DNA of 19,727 nt from Elstera sp043721315. Its GTDB lineage: Bacteria; Pseudomonadota; Alphaproteobacteria; Elsterales; Elsteraceae. The notes below the pieces were generated by a model. The model searched no databases, was not told where the DNA came from, and saw only the letters and a list, made by a program, of their open reading frames with translations. Positions within the stretch are counted from its first letter, which is position 1. Each line of letters begins with the position of its first letter. The DNA is taken from contig JAYSQZ010000069.1 of the NCBI GenBank assembly GCA_043721315.1, positions 1 to 19,727 on the forward strand. Direction: 5' to 3'. A program made the translations under genes and the position numbers. Shown here one piece after another: positions 7,230 through 14,410 of the stretch.

Positions 7230-8228
7230 GTGATCCTTCCCCCAACGATGCGCGCGATTGCGATTGAGACTCCCGGTGGGCCGGACGTTCTGAAGCCCGT
7301 CACGCTGCCCACGCCGCACCCGAAAGCGGGGGAAGTTCTCATCAAGGTGGCTGCCGCTGGGGTTAATCGGCCCGACCTGTTGCAACGCCAAGGTGCCTAT
7401 CCGCCCCCGCCAGAGGCAAGCCCCCTACCCGGCCTGGAAGTGTCTGGCGAGATCGTCGCGGTTGGGGAGGGCGTGGCAGCGGCGCTTATCGGGGGCCGCA
7501 CTTGCGGGCTTACGCCCGGCGGCGGCTATGCCGAGTATGTCACCGCCCCCGCCGGTCACTGCCTGCCGGTCCCAGCCCCGCTCTCGATGATCGAAGCCGC
7601 CGCCCTACCCGAAGGGGCCTTCACTGTCTGGGGCAATGTGTTCGACCGGGGACGGCTGCAACCGGGGGAAACCCTGCTGGTTCACGGTGGCACCTCGGGC
7701 ATCGGCTCGCTAGCGATCCAAATGGCGAAAGCCTGCGGGGTAAGCGTCTTGGTCACAGTGGGATCGGACGAAAAAGCCACCGCCGCCCGCGCCCTCGGGG
7801 CCGATCTTGCCATCAATTATCGCACGCAAGATTTTGTCGAACAGGTCATGGCCGCCACTGCAAGCCGGGGGGCGGATGTTATTTTGGATATGGTGGGCGG
7901 TAGTTACATTCAGCGCAATATCGACTGTACGGCGCTGGAAGCCCGCATCGTGTTCATCGCCTTCCAAGGCGGCGCTAAGGCCGAGGTCGATTTCCGCAAG
8001 GTGATGATGCGCCGCCTCACCCTCACCGGCACTACGCTGCGCCCCCAGAGCATTGCTGCCAAGACCCGGCTTGCAAATTCTTTGCGCGAAACAGTGTGGC
8101 CGTGGGTGGAAAAAGGCCAGATTCGCCCTCATATCTTCCGCATTTTCCCGCTCGCCGAGGCCGCTGCGGCGCACGCCCTGCTGGAATCTGGTGAGCCGAT
8201 TGGAAAAATCGTCTTGGGTTTAGAGTAA
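7230..8228 (+). CDS. NAD(P)H:quinone oxidoreductase (zinc-free MDR family)
   Basis: This is a cytoplasmic medium-chain dehydrogenase/reductase of the quinone oxidoreductase class (PIG3/QOR type), which passes electrons from NADPH to quinones or related electrophiles. The 332-residue product begins with the GroES-like fold (MRAIAIETPGGPDVL, AAAGVNRPDLLQRQGAYPPPP, LEVSGEIVAVG) and then a Rossmann domain with HGGTSGIGSLAIQMAKACG binding the cofactor. The catalytic and structural zinc ligands of alcohol dehydrogenases are missing, as expected for this subfamily. The GTG at 7230 is chosen because AAAAGGG lies about 8 bases upstream and homologues typically have a few residues before MRAI; the ATG at 7248 is the alternative. 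It is divergent from the DUF1192 gene. Confidence 0.92.
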   Translation: MILPPTMRAIAIETPGGPDVLKPVTLPTPHPKAGEVLIKVAAAGVNRPDLLQRQGAYPPPPEASPLPGLEVSGEIVAVGEGVAAALIGGRTCGLTPGGGYAEYVTAPAGHCLPVPAPLSMIEAAALPEGAFTVWGNVFDRGRLQPGETLLVHGGTSGIGSLAIQMAKACGVSVLVTVGSDEKATAARALGADLAINYRTQDFVEQVMAATASRGADVILDMVGGSYIQRNIDCTALEARIVFIAFQGGAKAEVDFRKVMMRRLTLTGTTLRPQSIAAKTRLANSLRETVWPWVEKGQIRPHIFRIFPLAEAAAAHALLESGEPIGKIVLGLE

Positions 8229-8260
8229 CGCGCCTGCTATAGACGATTCTATATCGTCCC

Positions 8261-8282
8261 GGCCCGCCCTTTCAGGCGGGCC
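8261..8282 (+). other. Strong GC hairpin between the oxidoreductase gene and trcR
   Basis: GGCCCGCC (8261-8268) pairs perfectly with GGCGGGCC (8275-8282) around a CTTTCA loop. No T-tract follows, so it may be an inefficient terminator of the upstream gene or a structure in the leader of trcR, whose ribosome binding site GAGGG lies about 13 bases downstream. Confidence 0.6.
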
Positions 8283-8308
8283 GTCGCAGCTTATAGAGGG
8301 TTAGAATC

Positions 8309-8902
8309 ATGCCATTGCCGTTGATGCCGAAAGCCACCGCTGTTTGGCTCGTCGAAAATACGGCGCTGACGTTCAACCAGATCGCCGATTTCTGCGGTCT
8401 GCACATGCTCGAAATCCAAGCCATTGCCGATGGGGAAGTTGCGGGCGGAATGCAGGGCCTCGATCCGATCATCAACGGCCAGCTTACCCATGAGGAAATC
8501 AAGCGCAGCGAGGGCGATTCCAAAACCAAGGTGAAGCTGTTGGTGAGCAATCTGCCGCAACCCATGGTGCGAACTAAGGGCGGGCGCTACACGCCGATTT
8601 CTAAGCGGCAAGATAAGCCCGACGCGATTGCCTGGTTGGTGCGGAACTACCCCGACATCACCGACAATCAGATTTCCAAACTGCTCGGCACGACGAAAAC
8701 GACTATCGCCTCGATTCGCGACCGCAGCCATTGGAACATTAGCAACATCAAAGCGCGCGACCCTATCCAACTCGGTCTATGCTCCTACGTCGCGCTGCAA
8801 GAAGTGCTGGATACGCTGCGCCGCCAAGGCAAAAATATTCCCGACTCGCTCCCCGTCGAAGGGGAAGAAGTTCGTTACGAGCCGCCCGAGTTTACGCTGT
8901 AA
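8309..8902 (+). CDS. trcR: Cell-cycle transcriptional regulator TrcR (DUF1013 family)
   Basis: This 197-residue cytoplasmic protein belongs to the DUF1013 family, annotated as the alphaproteobacterial cell-cycle regulator TrcR. Family-typical stretches are MPLPLMPKATAVWLVENTAL, FNQIADFCGLHMLEIQAIADG, PISKRQDKPDAIAWLVRNYP and KLLGTTKTTIASIRDRSHWN. Two helix-turn-helix-like segments, about residues 22-38 and 116-135, agree with DNA binding. Length and sequence are close to what is conserved across the class, suggesting an important housekeeping role. The ATG at 8309 has GAGGG about 9 bases before it. A hairpin without a U-tract precedes the gene. The direct target in this organism is unknown. 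Confidence 0.9.
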   Translation: MPLPLMPKATAVWLVENTALTFNQIADFCGLHMLEIQAIADGEVAGGMQGLDPIINGQLTHEEIKRSEGDSKTKVKLLVSNLPQPMVRTKGGRYTPISKRQDKPDAIAWLVRNYPDITDNQISKLLGTTKTTIASIRDRSHWNISNIKARDPIQLGLCSYVALQEVLDTLRRQGKNIPDSLPVEGEEVRYEPPEFTL

Positions 8903-8959
8903 ACTTATGTGGCCTGAGAAGAGTCTAATCCAGTCGTGCTGGGGCTGCGTACCAAGACT

Positions 8960-10357
8960 ATGCAGCCCTTGCCCAATCCCCCCTTGCTGGATCCCCCCCT
9001 ATCTGGCCCCGCTTTAGCCGCCTATGCCGCGCCCGCCCTGCCGCTGGCAGCGCTGGCGGTGCCGCTCTATATCTATTTGCCAACCCTCTACGCCGAAACC
9101 TTGGGCCTCGGGCTAACGCTGGTGGGGGCGATTCTGCTGGCCGCGCGGATTTTCGATGCGCTGACCGATCCGCTGGTTGGGGTCTTGGCCGATCGCTTTC
9201 CCCGACGTAAACCCTGGCTGTTGGGTGCACTACCGCTCGTGTGTGTATCGGTTTGGGCTTTGTTCTTTCCGCCCGCCGGGGCCGGAGCCGGCCATTTGCT
9301 CGGATGGAGTTTGGCGCTTTATTTGGGCTGGACCGCTCTGCAAGTGCCCTATCTCGCTTGGGGAACCGATCTAAGCCATGCCTATCACGGGCGCACGCGG
9401 ATTGCGGGCGCGCGGGAGGCCGCGCTGTTGATCGGCACGCTTGCCGCCACCCTAACCCCAGCGCTCCTCGGCCTTACGGGCTTGGCCGCCGTCAACGCGC
9501 TTGGGCTGATGATTGTCGTGCTGCTCGTCCCTGCCATTGGCCTTGCCTGCTGGCGCTTGCCGGAGAAAGCCCCCGTATTAACCCCGAAGCCCTCGCGGAA
9601 AGAGGCGTTTCGCCTGCTCGTGACCAATAAACCCTTTCGCCTGCTGCTGGTCGCCTATTTGCTGAACGGTATTGCCAACGGCTTGCCCGCGACGCTGTTC
9701 CTCAGTTTCGTTGCCGACCGTTTGGGCGCACCGGAGGCGACTGGCCCCGCATTAGCGCTCTATTTCGTCTCGGGCTTGGCGGGGGTGCCGCTCTGGCTGT
9801 GGCTCAGTCGGCGCTGGGGGAAGCATAGAGTATGGCGCGCCGGGCTGTTGCTCTCCTGCGCCGCCTTTCTGCCTGCACCCTTCCTGAGCCTTGGCGATGC
9901 GCCTCTCTTCTTTGCCCTAGCTGTTGCCACAGGGTTGATGATGGGGGCCGACCTTGTGTTGCCACCTGCGATGCAGGCCGATGTGATCGAGGCCGATAGG
10001 CTGGCGGGGGGAGGAGAGCGCGCCGGGTTGTATTTTGCCCTCTGGGGCATGGCGACGAAGGCATCGCTGGCGCTCGCGGTGGGCCTCGCTTTTCCGCTGC
10101 TCGATCTTGCCGGGTTCGTGCCAGGAACCACTCAGTCTTCTGGCGGTTGGGCCTTAGCCGCCCTCTATGGCGGCGCGCCGCTTGCGTTCAAACTTTTGGC
10201 TTGGGGCCTGTTGCGCGGCTATGCGCTCGATGAAGCCGCCCTAACTCGCCTTCGCCACTCTTCAGGAGAAGCCTCATGGCCCGCAGATGGTACCTCGCCG
10301 CCCCCCTCGTCCTCTTCGTTGGCGCCTTCGCCTTACTCTCAGGATGCAGCACGATGA
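8960..10357 (+). CDS. MFS permease, GPH/MelB-like (MFS_2)
   Basis: This is an inner-membrane major facilitator of about 12 helices, resembling the glycoside-pentoside-hexuronide:cation symporter group: ARIFDALTDPLVGVLADR with the RRKPWLLGALP loop near the start, YLAWGTDLSHAYHGRTRIAGARE in the middle, and MMGADLVLPPAMQADVIEADRL in the second half. Related permeases occur in singlet-oxygen-response clusters, but the substrate is unknown. The ATG at 8960 is taken as start; a GTG at 8936 is the alternative, and neither has a strong ribosome binding site. The last ~27 residues (SSGEASWPADGTSPPPSSSSLAPSPYS...) are low-complexity and lie over the signal-peptide region of the next gene in another frame, an 82-base overlap. 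This suggests that the original stop was lost and the frame runs on. Confidence 0.88.
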   Translation: MQPLPNPPLLDPPLSGPALAAYAAPALPLAALAVPLYIYLPTLYAETLGLGLTLVGAILLAARIFDALTDPLVGVLADRFPRRKPWLLGALPLVCVSVWALFFPPAGAGAGHLLGWSLALYLGWTALQVPYLAWGTDLSHAYHGRTRIAGAREAALLIGTLAATLTPALLGLTGLAAVNALGLMIVVLLVPAIGLACWRLPEKAPVLTPKPSRKEAFRLLVTNKPFRLLLVAYLLNGIANGLPATLFLSFVADRLGAPEATGPALALYFVSGLAGVPLWLWLSRRWGKHRVWRAGLLLSCAAFLPAPFLSLGDAPLFFALAVATGLMMGADLVLPPAMQADVIEADRLAGGGERAGLYFALWGMATKASLALAVGLAFPLLDLAGFVPGTTQSSGGWALAALYGGAPLAFKLLAWGLLRGYALDEAALTRLRHSSGEASWPADGTSPPPSSSSLAPSPYSQDAAR

Positions 10358-10887
10358 AACCGCAAGATTTCGCCAACACCACGCCGCGCTTTGTCGTCGA
10401 AGAGTATTTCGCCGGGAAGACGAAAGCCTGGGGCATTTTTGAAGATCGGTTCGGTACACTGCGGCGCGATTTCATTGTCGATATCACGGGCACCTGGGAT
10501 GGCAAAACCCTCACGCTAGACGAGGATTTCACCTATAGCGACGGCGAGAAGGATCGGCGGATCTGGAGCATCGTCAAGCAGGATGACCATAACTACACGG
10601 GTACCGCTGCCGACGTGGTGGGAACCGCAACCGGCCTTGCTTACGGCAAAGCCCTCAACTGGCGTTACGATCTGAACCTAAAGGTTGGCGACGGCACGTG
10701 GCGCGTGACCTTCGATGATTGGATGTTCCTGGCCGATAAAGACACGCTGATCAACCGCGCCCGCGTGTCGAAATTCGGCGTGGAGATTGGTCAAGTCACC
10801 TTGTTCTTCCGTAAAGAGCCTACTGCCGTCCAGCGCAGCGACGCGCTTGCGCCCTGGTCCGGCCAGGCGGTCGCTGCGGCTCAATAG
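10276..10887 (+). CDS. DUF3833 family lipoprotein
   Basis: The 203-residue product is a predicted lipoprotein of the DUF3833 family. The N-terminus MARRWYLAAPLVLFVGAF leads to lipobox LLSGC, lipidated at Cys24. The mature part shows the family pattern FVVEEYFAGKTKAWGIFEDRFG, RRDFIVDITGTWDG, LDEDFTYSDGE, GTATGLAYGKALNWRYDL and DDWMFLADKDTLINRARVSKFG, consistent with a lipocalin-like beta barrel in the cell envelope. Function is not established. The ribosome binding site AGGAGAAG lies within the 3' end of the MFS gene, so the two are coupled. The gene ends 10 bases from the convergent NTF2-like gene. DUF3833 genes are often found with SDR, NTF2-like and photolyase genes, as here. Confidence 0.88.
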   Translation: MARRWYLAAPLVLFVGAFALLSGCSTMKPQDFANTTPRFVVEEYFAGKTKAWGIFEDRFGTLRRDFIVDITGTWDGKTLTLDEDFTYSDGEKDRRIWSIVKQDDHNYTGTAADVVGTATGLAYGKALNWRYDLNLKVGDGTWRVTFDDWMFLADKDTLINRARVSKFGVEIGQVTLFFRKEPTAVQRSDALAPWSGQAVAAAQ

Positions 10888-10897
10888 AGCGTTTTGT

Positions 10898-11341
10898 TCA
10901 GCGAGGGCTAGCGGCGGAGGCTACTTTCCGTCGCAGCCAACGCAGCACCAAACCCAGCACCGGCAGCTTCTCGTAAAAGCCGGTCGCGGCGTCCCAATGG
11001 TCGCGGTACAGGCGCACCCGGCCTTCGGCATCGAAGTAGAGTTCGCTCATACCGTCGAAGGCAAAAATCTGCCCGCTGTTCCGGCGTTCCGCCTCAAAAC
11101 GCCAGCGCAAATACCAAGCATTGCCCGACCAAGCCCGGTCGATCACCGTAAAGCGCACATTCTTGAGCGAGACGAAAATCGCCGCGAACACCCGCTGCAT
11201 CGAAGCGGTGCCGCTCACATCGTGGAACGGGTCGATAAAGCGCACATCGCTTGCCACCAACTCCGCCATCTGCGGCACGGTTTCAGCCGTTAGGCTCTCA
11301 AGATAGCGCTGGAACGGGTCAATCGGCGGAACGCTGGTCAT
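10898..11341 (-). CDS. NTF2-like (SnoaL) family protein
   Basis: This 147-residue cytoplasmic protein has the nuclear-transport-factor-2-like cone fold: helix FQRYLESLTAETVPQMAELV, then ASDVRFIDPFHDVSGTASMQRVFAAIF, and strands RFTVIDRAWSGNAWYLRWRFEAER and LYFDAEGRVRLYRDHWD. The C-terminal FYEKLPVLGLVLRWLRRKV is amphipathic and basic and could touch a membrane. Such proteins bind small hydrophobic ligands or act as isomerases/cyclases; the reaction here is unknown. It is the last gene of the minus-strand operon. Its ribosome binding site AGAGAGG, 8 bases before the ATG, belongs to the last unit of a 17-bp tandem repeat separating it from the SDR gene. Confidence 0.85.
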   Translation of the reverse strand: MTSVPPIDPFQRYLESLTAETVPQMAELVASDVRFIDPFHDVSGTASMQRVFAAIFVSLKNVRFTVIDRAWSGNAWYLRWRFEAERRNSGQIFAFDGMSELYFDAEGRVRLYRDHWDAATGFYEKLPVLGLVLRWLRRKVASAASPR

Positions 11342-11349
11342 TATACGAT

Positions 11350-11396
11350 CCTCTCTAAACCCTTGGCCTCTCTAAACCCTTGGCCTCTCTAAACCC
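11350..11396 (-). repeat. 17-bp tandem repeat in the SDR/NTF2-like intercistronic gap
   Basis: Plus-strand unit cctctctaaacccttgg occurs at 11350-11366 and 11367-11383, followed by a 13-base partial copy at 11384-11396. On the coding (minus) strand each unit reads GTTTAGAGAGGCCAAGG and so contains a TAG and an AGAGAGG ribosome-binding motif. The farthest-upstream copy supplies the SDR stop codon (11391-11389) and the last supplies the ribosome binding site of the NTF2-like gene. Confidence 0.92.
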
Positions 11397-12132
11397 CGGT
11401 TTGGCGGGCAACCAGGGCAAAATAAAGCCGATAGGGCAGCAAGCGAAGCAGTTTTAGCAAAAAGACGAACCGCCGGGGAAAGGCGATCTCGAAGCCGTTA
11501 CCCTCAAGCCCAGCAAGAATACGCGCCGCCGCCGCCTCTGGTTCCACCAAGAACGGCATCGGAAACGTATTTTTATCGGTGAGCGGGGTGCGAACGAAGC
11601 CGGGATGAATCACCTGCACGCGCACGCCAACTGCCGCCAGATCGAGCCTAAGCGATTCTGCCAGCGCCGTTACCGCCGCCTTGCTGGCGCAATAGGCCCC
11701 CGCTTTCGGCAAGCCGCGATACGCCGCAACAGAGGACACTAGCGCCACCCGCCCGCTTTTGCGCGCGGTAAACCGGGGGAGTATCGCAGCTAGGCTATTG
11801 ATTGCCCCGCCCAGGTTGACCGCGATAAGCCGATCATAAACACTGGGATCGAAGGCCGCGCCATCGGTGGGCTGGTGCGTGCCCGCGTTGAGCACGGCCA
11901 CGGTAATCGGCCCGTTTGCGGCTTCCACGGCATCCACCACCGCGACCAAACCCGCACGGTCGGTAATATCGCCCGGAAAGGCCGAAATTCGCCCGGCCCC
12001 TGCTAAGACCAAGGCCGTCAATCCTTCCTCCCCCCGCGCCGTCGCCGAAACCGTCCAACCCCGCTGCGCTGCCGCGAGGGCCACCGCCCGGCCAATACCT
12101 TGGCTCGCGCCGGTAATCCACAAATGGGTCAT
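11389..12132 (-). CDS. Short-chain dehydrogenase/reductase, classical active site
   Basis: This 247-residue cytoplasmic SDR has all classical features: cofactor loop TGASQGIG at residues 7-14, LNAG at 81-84, catalytic Asn106, Ser134, Tyr147 and Lys151 in YCASK, and the PGFVRTPLTD segment after the active site. It should be an NAD(P)(H)-dependent oxidoreductase on an unknown alcohol or ketone, possibly a lipid. The C-terminal FPRRFVFLLKLLRLLPYRLYF is strongly hydrophobic and basic, suggesting membrane association, as in lipid-active SDRs. The ATG overlaps the photolyase stop by four bases (ATGA), showing translational coupling. Its own stop lies inside a 17-bp tandem repeat. Confidence 0.92.
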   Translation of the reverse strand: MTHLWITGASQGIGRAVALAAAQRGWTVSATARGEEGLTALVLAGAGRISAFPGDITDRAGLVAVVDAVEAANGPITVAVLNAGTHQPTDGAAFDPSVYDRLIAVNLGGAINSLAAILPRFTARKSGRVALVSSVAAYRGLPKAGAYCASKAAVTALAESLRLDLAAVGVRVQVIHPGFVRTPLTDKNTFPMPFLVEPEAAAARILAGLEGNGFEIAFPRRFVFLLKLLRLLPYRLYFALVARQTGV

Positions 12133-13697
12133 GGCTGCGTCTCCAGGGTTTTGAGAAAGCGGCGCGAGTCGTCCAGAATGGCGGCACGGCGCTCTTCGGT
12201 CAGCTTATCGAATGTGCGGTAGGGCATCGCGAGGCGCGGGTTTCGGCCCAGCTTCTCGCGGTGTTCACTCAGGAAGTTCCAGTAAAGATAGTTGAACGGG
12301 CAGGCTTTAGGGCCGTTCTTTTTAGCGACATCAAAGCGGCAGCGGTCGCAATAATTCGACATTTTATCAATATACGCGCCGCTGGCCGCATAAGGTTTGG
12401 TCGCCATCACGCCGCCATCGGCAAACAGCGCCATGCCAACGACGTTCGGCAGTTCCACCCATTCCACCGCGTCGGCATAAACCGCCAGATACCATTCCGC
12501 CACCTCTGCCGGGCGCGCGCCGATGAGGAGGGCGAAATTCCCGGTAATCATGAGCCGCTGGATATGATGAGCGTAAGCCGTGCGCTTGGTTTGGTCAATC
12601 ACTTGGCGCAGGCAGTTCATCTCGGTCGCAGCAGACCAATAGAAGCCCGGCAAAGGCCGTTCGGCATTGAAGAAATTCACCTCGGCATAGCTAGGCATGT
12701 GCAGCCAATAGAGGCCGCGCACATATTCCCGCCATCCCAAGATTTGCCGAATGAACCCTTCTGCGGCATTCAACGGCACGCGCCCGGCGCGGTACTCCGC
12801 CTCCACCCGCGCGCACACGGCTTTCGGATCGAGCAACCCTATATTGAGATAGAGGGCGATGCGGGCGTGAAACAACACATCGCCGCCGTCCGGGGTGCTG
12901 TTCGGGCTACTGTCCTGGCGCATCGCGTCTTGATACGCGCCGAAGTTGGGCAGCGCGTGGCGGCAAAAATGCTCGAAAGCGGCCTCGGCCTCCTCGGCGG
13001 TGACGCCATAGTCGAACCCCGCCAGATCACCGAAATGATTGGTAAAACGCGCTTCGACCAAGGCAAGCACATCTTGAGTAATCCCATCCGGCACGACCCG
13101 AAACAGCGGCGGCGCGGGAATATCTTGCGACAGCGAGCCTCGGTTTTCGGCGTCGAAGTTCCACGCCTCGCCTTCTGGCTTGCCCCCTGCGGTTAGCAGA
13201 ATGCCCGTGCGGCGGCGCATGTCCCGATAGAAAAACTCCATCCGCAGGCTTTTGCGGCCCTCGGCCCAGGCGGCAAACTCGGTGCGTGAGCACAGAAACT
13301 GATCGTCCGGGCGAAGTTCAACGGGCAGCCCCAGGTCGTCCTGCCAGCGCTGCATAGCGTCCCACAGCCGCCATTCGCCCGGTTCAGTAACAATTAATTG
13401 ATCCGGCTTGAGCTGGGTCTGTGCCCGCGCCACGGCGTCGGCTAAAGTGTCGCACGGGTTTGGGTCATCCAGAGCAACATAGAAAACGCGAATGCCGCGC
13501 GCGCGCAACTCTTCGGCGAAATGGCGCATGGCGGACAGGAAAAAGACAATTTTCTTGGGGTGATGCGGCACATAGCGCGTTTCAGCCGCCACTTCCGCCA
13601 TCACCACCCAGTCGCGTGCCGGATCAATGCCCCGCAAGGCCGAGAGGTTGGGGGTTAACTGATCGCCGAGAACGAGACGAAGACTACCGCCGCTCAT
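12129..13697 (-). CDS. phrB: Iron-sulfur (6-4) photolyase/cryptochrome (FeS-BCP family)
   Basis: The 522-residue product is a prokaryotic FeS-containing photolyase/cryptochrome (PhrB/CryB group), which uses FAD and blue light to repair (6-4) photoproducts or to signal. It opens with LRLVLGDQLTPNLSAL and RYVPHHPKKIVFFLSAMRHF and carries FAD-binding segments FIRQILGWREYVRGLYW and HHIQRLMITGNFALL. Cysteines at 362, 450, 453 and 466 have the same spacing (88, 3, 13) as the four ligands of the [4Fe-4S] cluster in Agrobacterium PhrB, and the His pair at 377-378 falls where its active-site His lies. It is the third gene of a tightly coupled operon: four-base overlaps with both the DUF6134 gene upstream and the SDR downstream. 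Repair versus signalling cannot be decided here. Confidence 0.93.
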   Translation of the reverse strand: MSGGSLRLVLGDQLTPNLSALRGIDPARDWVVMAEVAAETRYVPHHPKKIVFFLSAMRHFAEELRARGIRVFYVALDDPNPCDTLADAVARAQTQLKPDQLIVTEPGEWRLWDAMQRWQDDLGLPVELRPDDQFLCSRTEFAAWAEGRKSLRMEFFYRDMRRRTGILLTAGGKPEGEAWNFDAENRGSLSQDIPAPPLFRVVPDGITQDVLALVEARFTNHFGDLAGFDYGVTAEEAEAAFEHFCRHALPNFGAYQDAMRQDSSPNSTPDGGDVLFHARIALYLNIGLLDPKAVCARVEAEYRAGRVPLNAAEGFIRQILGWREYVRGLYWLHMPSYAEVNFFNAERPLPGFYWSAATEMNCLRQVIDQTKRTAYAHHIQRLMITGNFALLIGARPAEVAEWYLAVYADAVEWVELPNVVGMALFADGGVMATKPYAASGAYIDKMSNYCDRCRFDVAKKNGPKACPFNYLYWNFLSEHREKLGRNPRLAMPYRTFDKLTEERRAAILDDSRRFLKTLETQP

Positions 13698-14407
13698 TGC
13701 ACCGCTAACGCCAGCGCAGGGGCAGGCTTTGCGCCCTCCGGCAGCAGCGCTACCGTGGTGGGTGTGCTGCGGCGATAACGGATTTTAGAGCCGCGCGCCA
13801 TAAACTCCAGCCCGGCCCATTCGCCGTTGGGAAGATACCAAAGGTCCATCTCAAGATCGCCGCTCACGCGGTAACGGCTGGCTTTTGCAGGCGAACCTGC
13901 CACGGTAATCGTCTCGTCGCCAAGCCGCTCAATCGAAACTTTGCGTAAGCGCCCAGTTTGAGTATCGAGCCACAGGCTACGGTCCAACGCCGCGCGGTGC
14001 CAGTAACTCGTGGGCAGAATATCTTTCGGCAGCGAGCCAACCGCCTCGCCCTGTTGCAGCCGGAAGCCTTCGGGAAGGGCGCTGCCCACCACCCGGAACG
14101 CATCGCCGTCATCATCGGTGGTGGTTTCAAGGCGAGCCAAGCGACCATTTTGCCAGGATTCGCGATTGCGGTGAGTATAGCGGAATACTGTGATCGGGCC
14201 GAAATCCACTTTCAAATCAATCGCGATCTCCACCGTCAACTCTTCCGCCGAACCGGAGAATTGCAGGCGGTGCGTGCCGAACAGGGCACCGTCGCGCTCC
14301 ACAGTAAACGCTAACGCGCGCGGCAGGGCCTGCTGTGCCTGCTGGGCCGAAACGGCGGAGGCGAACAGTAGTCCGCCCACGAAGGCTATGCCGAAAAGCG
14401 CGCGCAT
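13694..14407 (-). CDS. DUF6134 family secreted protein
   Basis: This 237-residue protein begins with a Sec signal peptide (MRALFGIAFVGGLLFASAVSA, cleavage expected before QQAQQ near residue 22) and should reside in the periplasm. The mature part is beta-rich (AFTVERDGALFGTHRLQFSG, EIAIDLKVDFGPITVFRYTH, WQNGRLARLETTTDDDGDAF, LPTSYWHRAALDRSLWLDTQTG, DLWYLPNGEWAGLEFMARGS) and fits DUF6134/DUF3108-like proteins, possibly lipid- or ligand-binding. Function is unknown. AAAGGATAA before the ATG gives a good ribosome binding site. It begins three bases after the stop of the upstream SDR and overlaps the photolyase start by four bases, so an exported protein is embedded among cytoplasmic redox enzymes of one operon. 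Confidence 0.82.
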   Translation of the reverse strand: MRALFGIAFVGGLLFASAVSAQQAQQALPRALAFTVERDGALFGTHRLQFSGSAEELTVEIAIDLKVDFGPITVFRYTHRNRESWQNGRLARLETTTDDDGDAFRVVGSALPEGFRLQQGEAVGSLPKDILPTSYWHRAALDRSLWLDTQTGRLRKVSIERLGDETITVAGSPAKASRYRVSGDLEMDLWYLPNGEWAGLEFMARGSKIRYRRSTPTTVALLPEGAKPAPALALAVQ

Positions 14408-14410
14408 CGC

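Noticed and set aside
12261..13196. Long open frame (311 codons) opposite the photolyase gene
   Set aside because: It is antisense to a confidently identified photolyase; long shadow frames are expected in GC-rich coding DNA.
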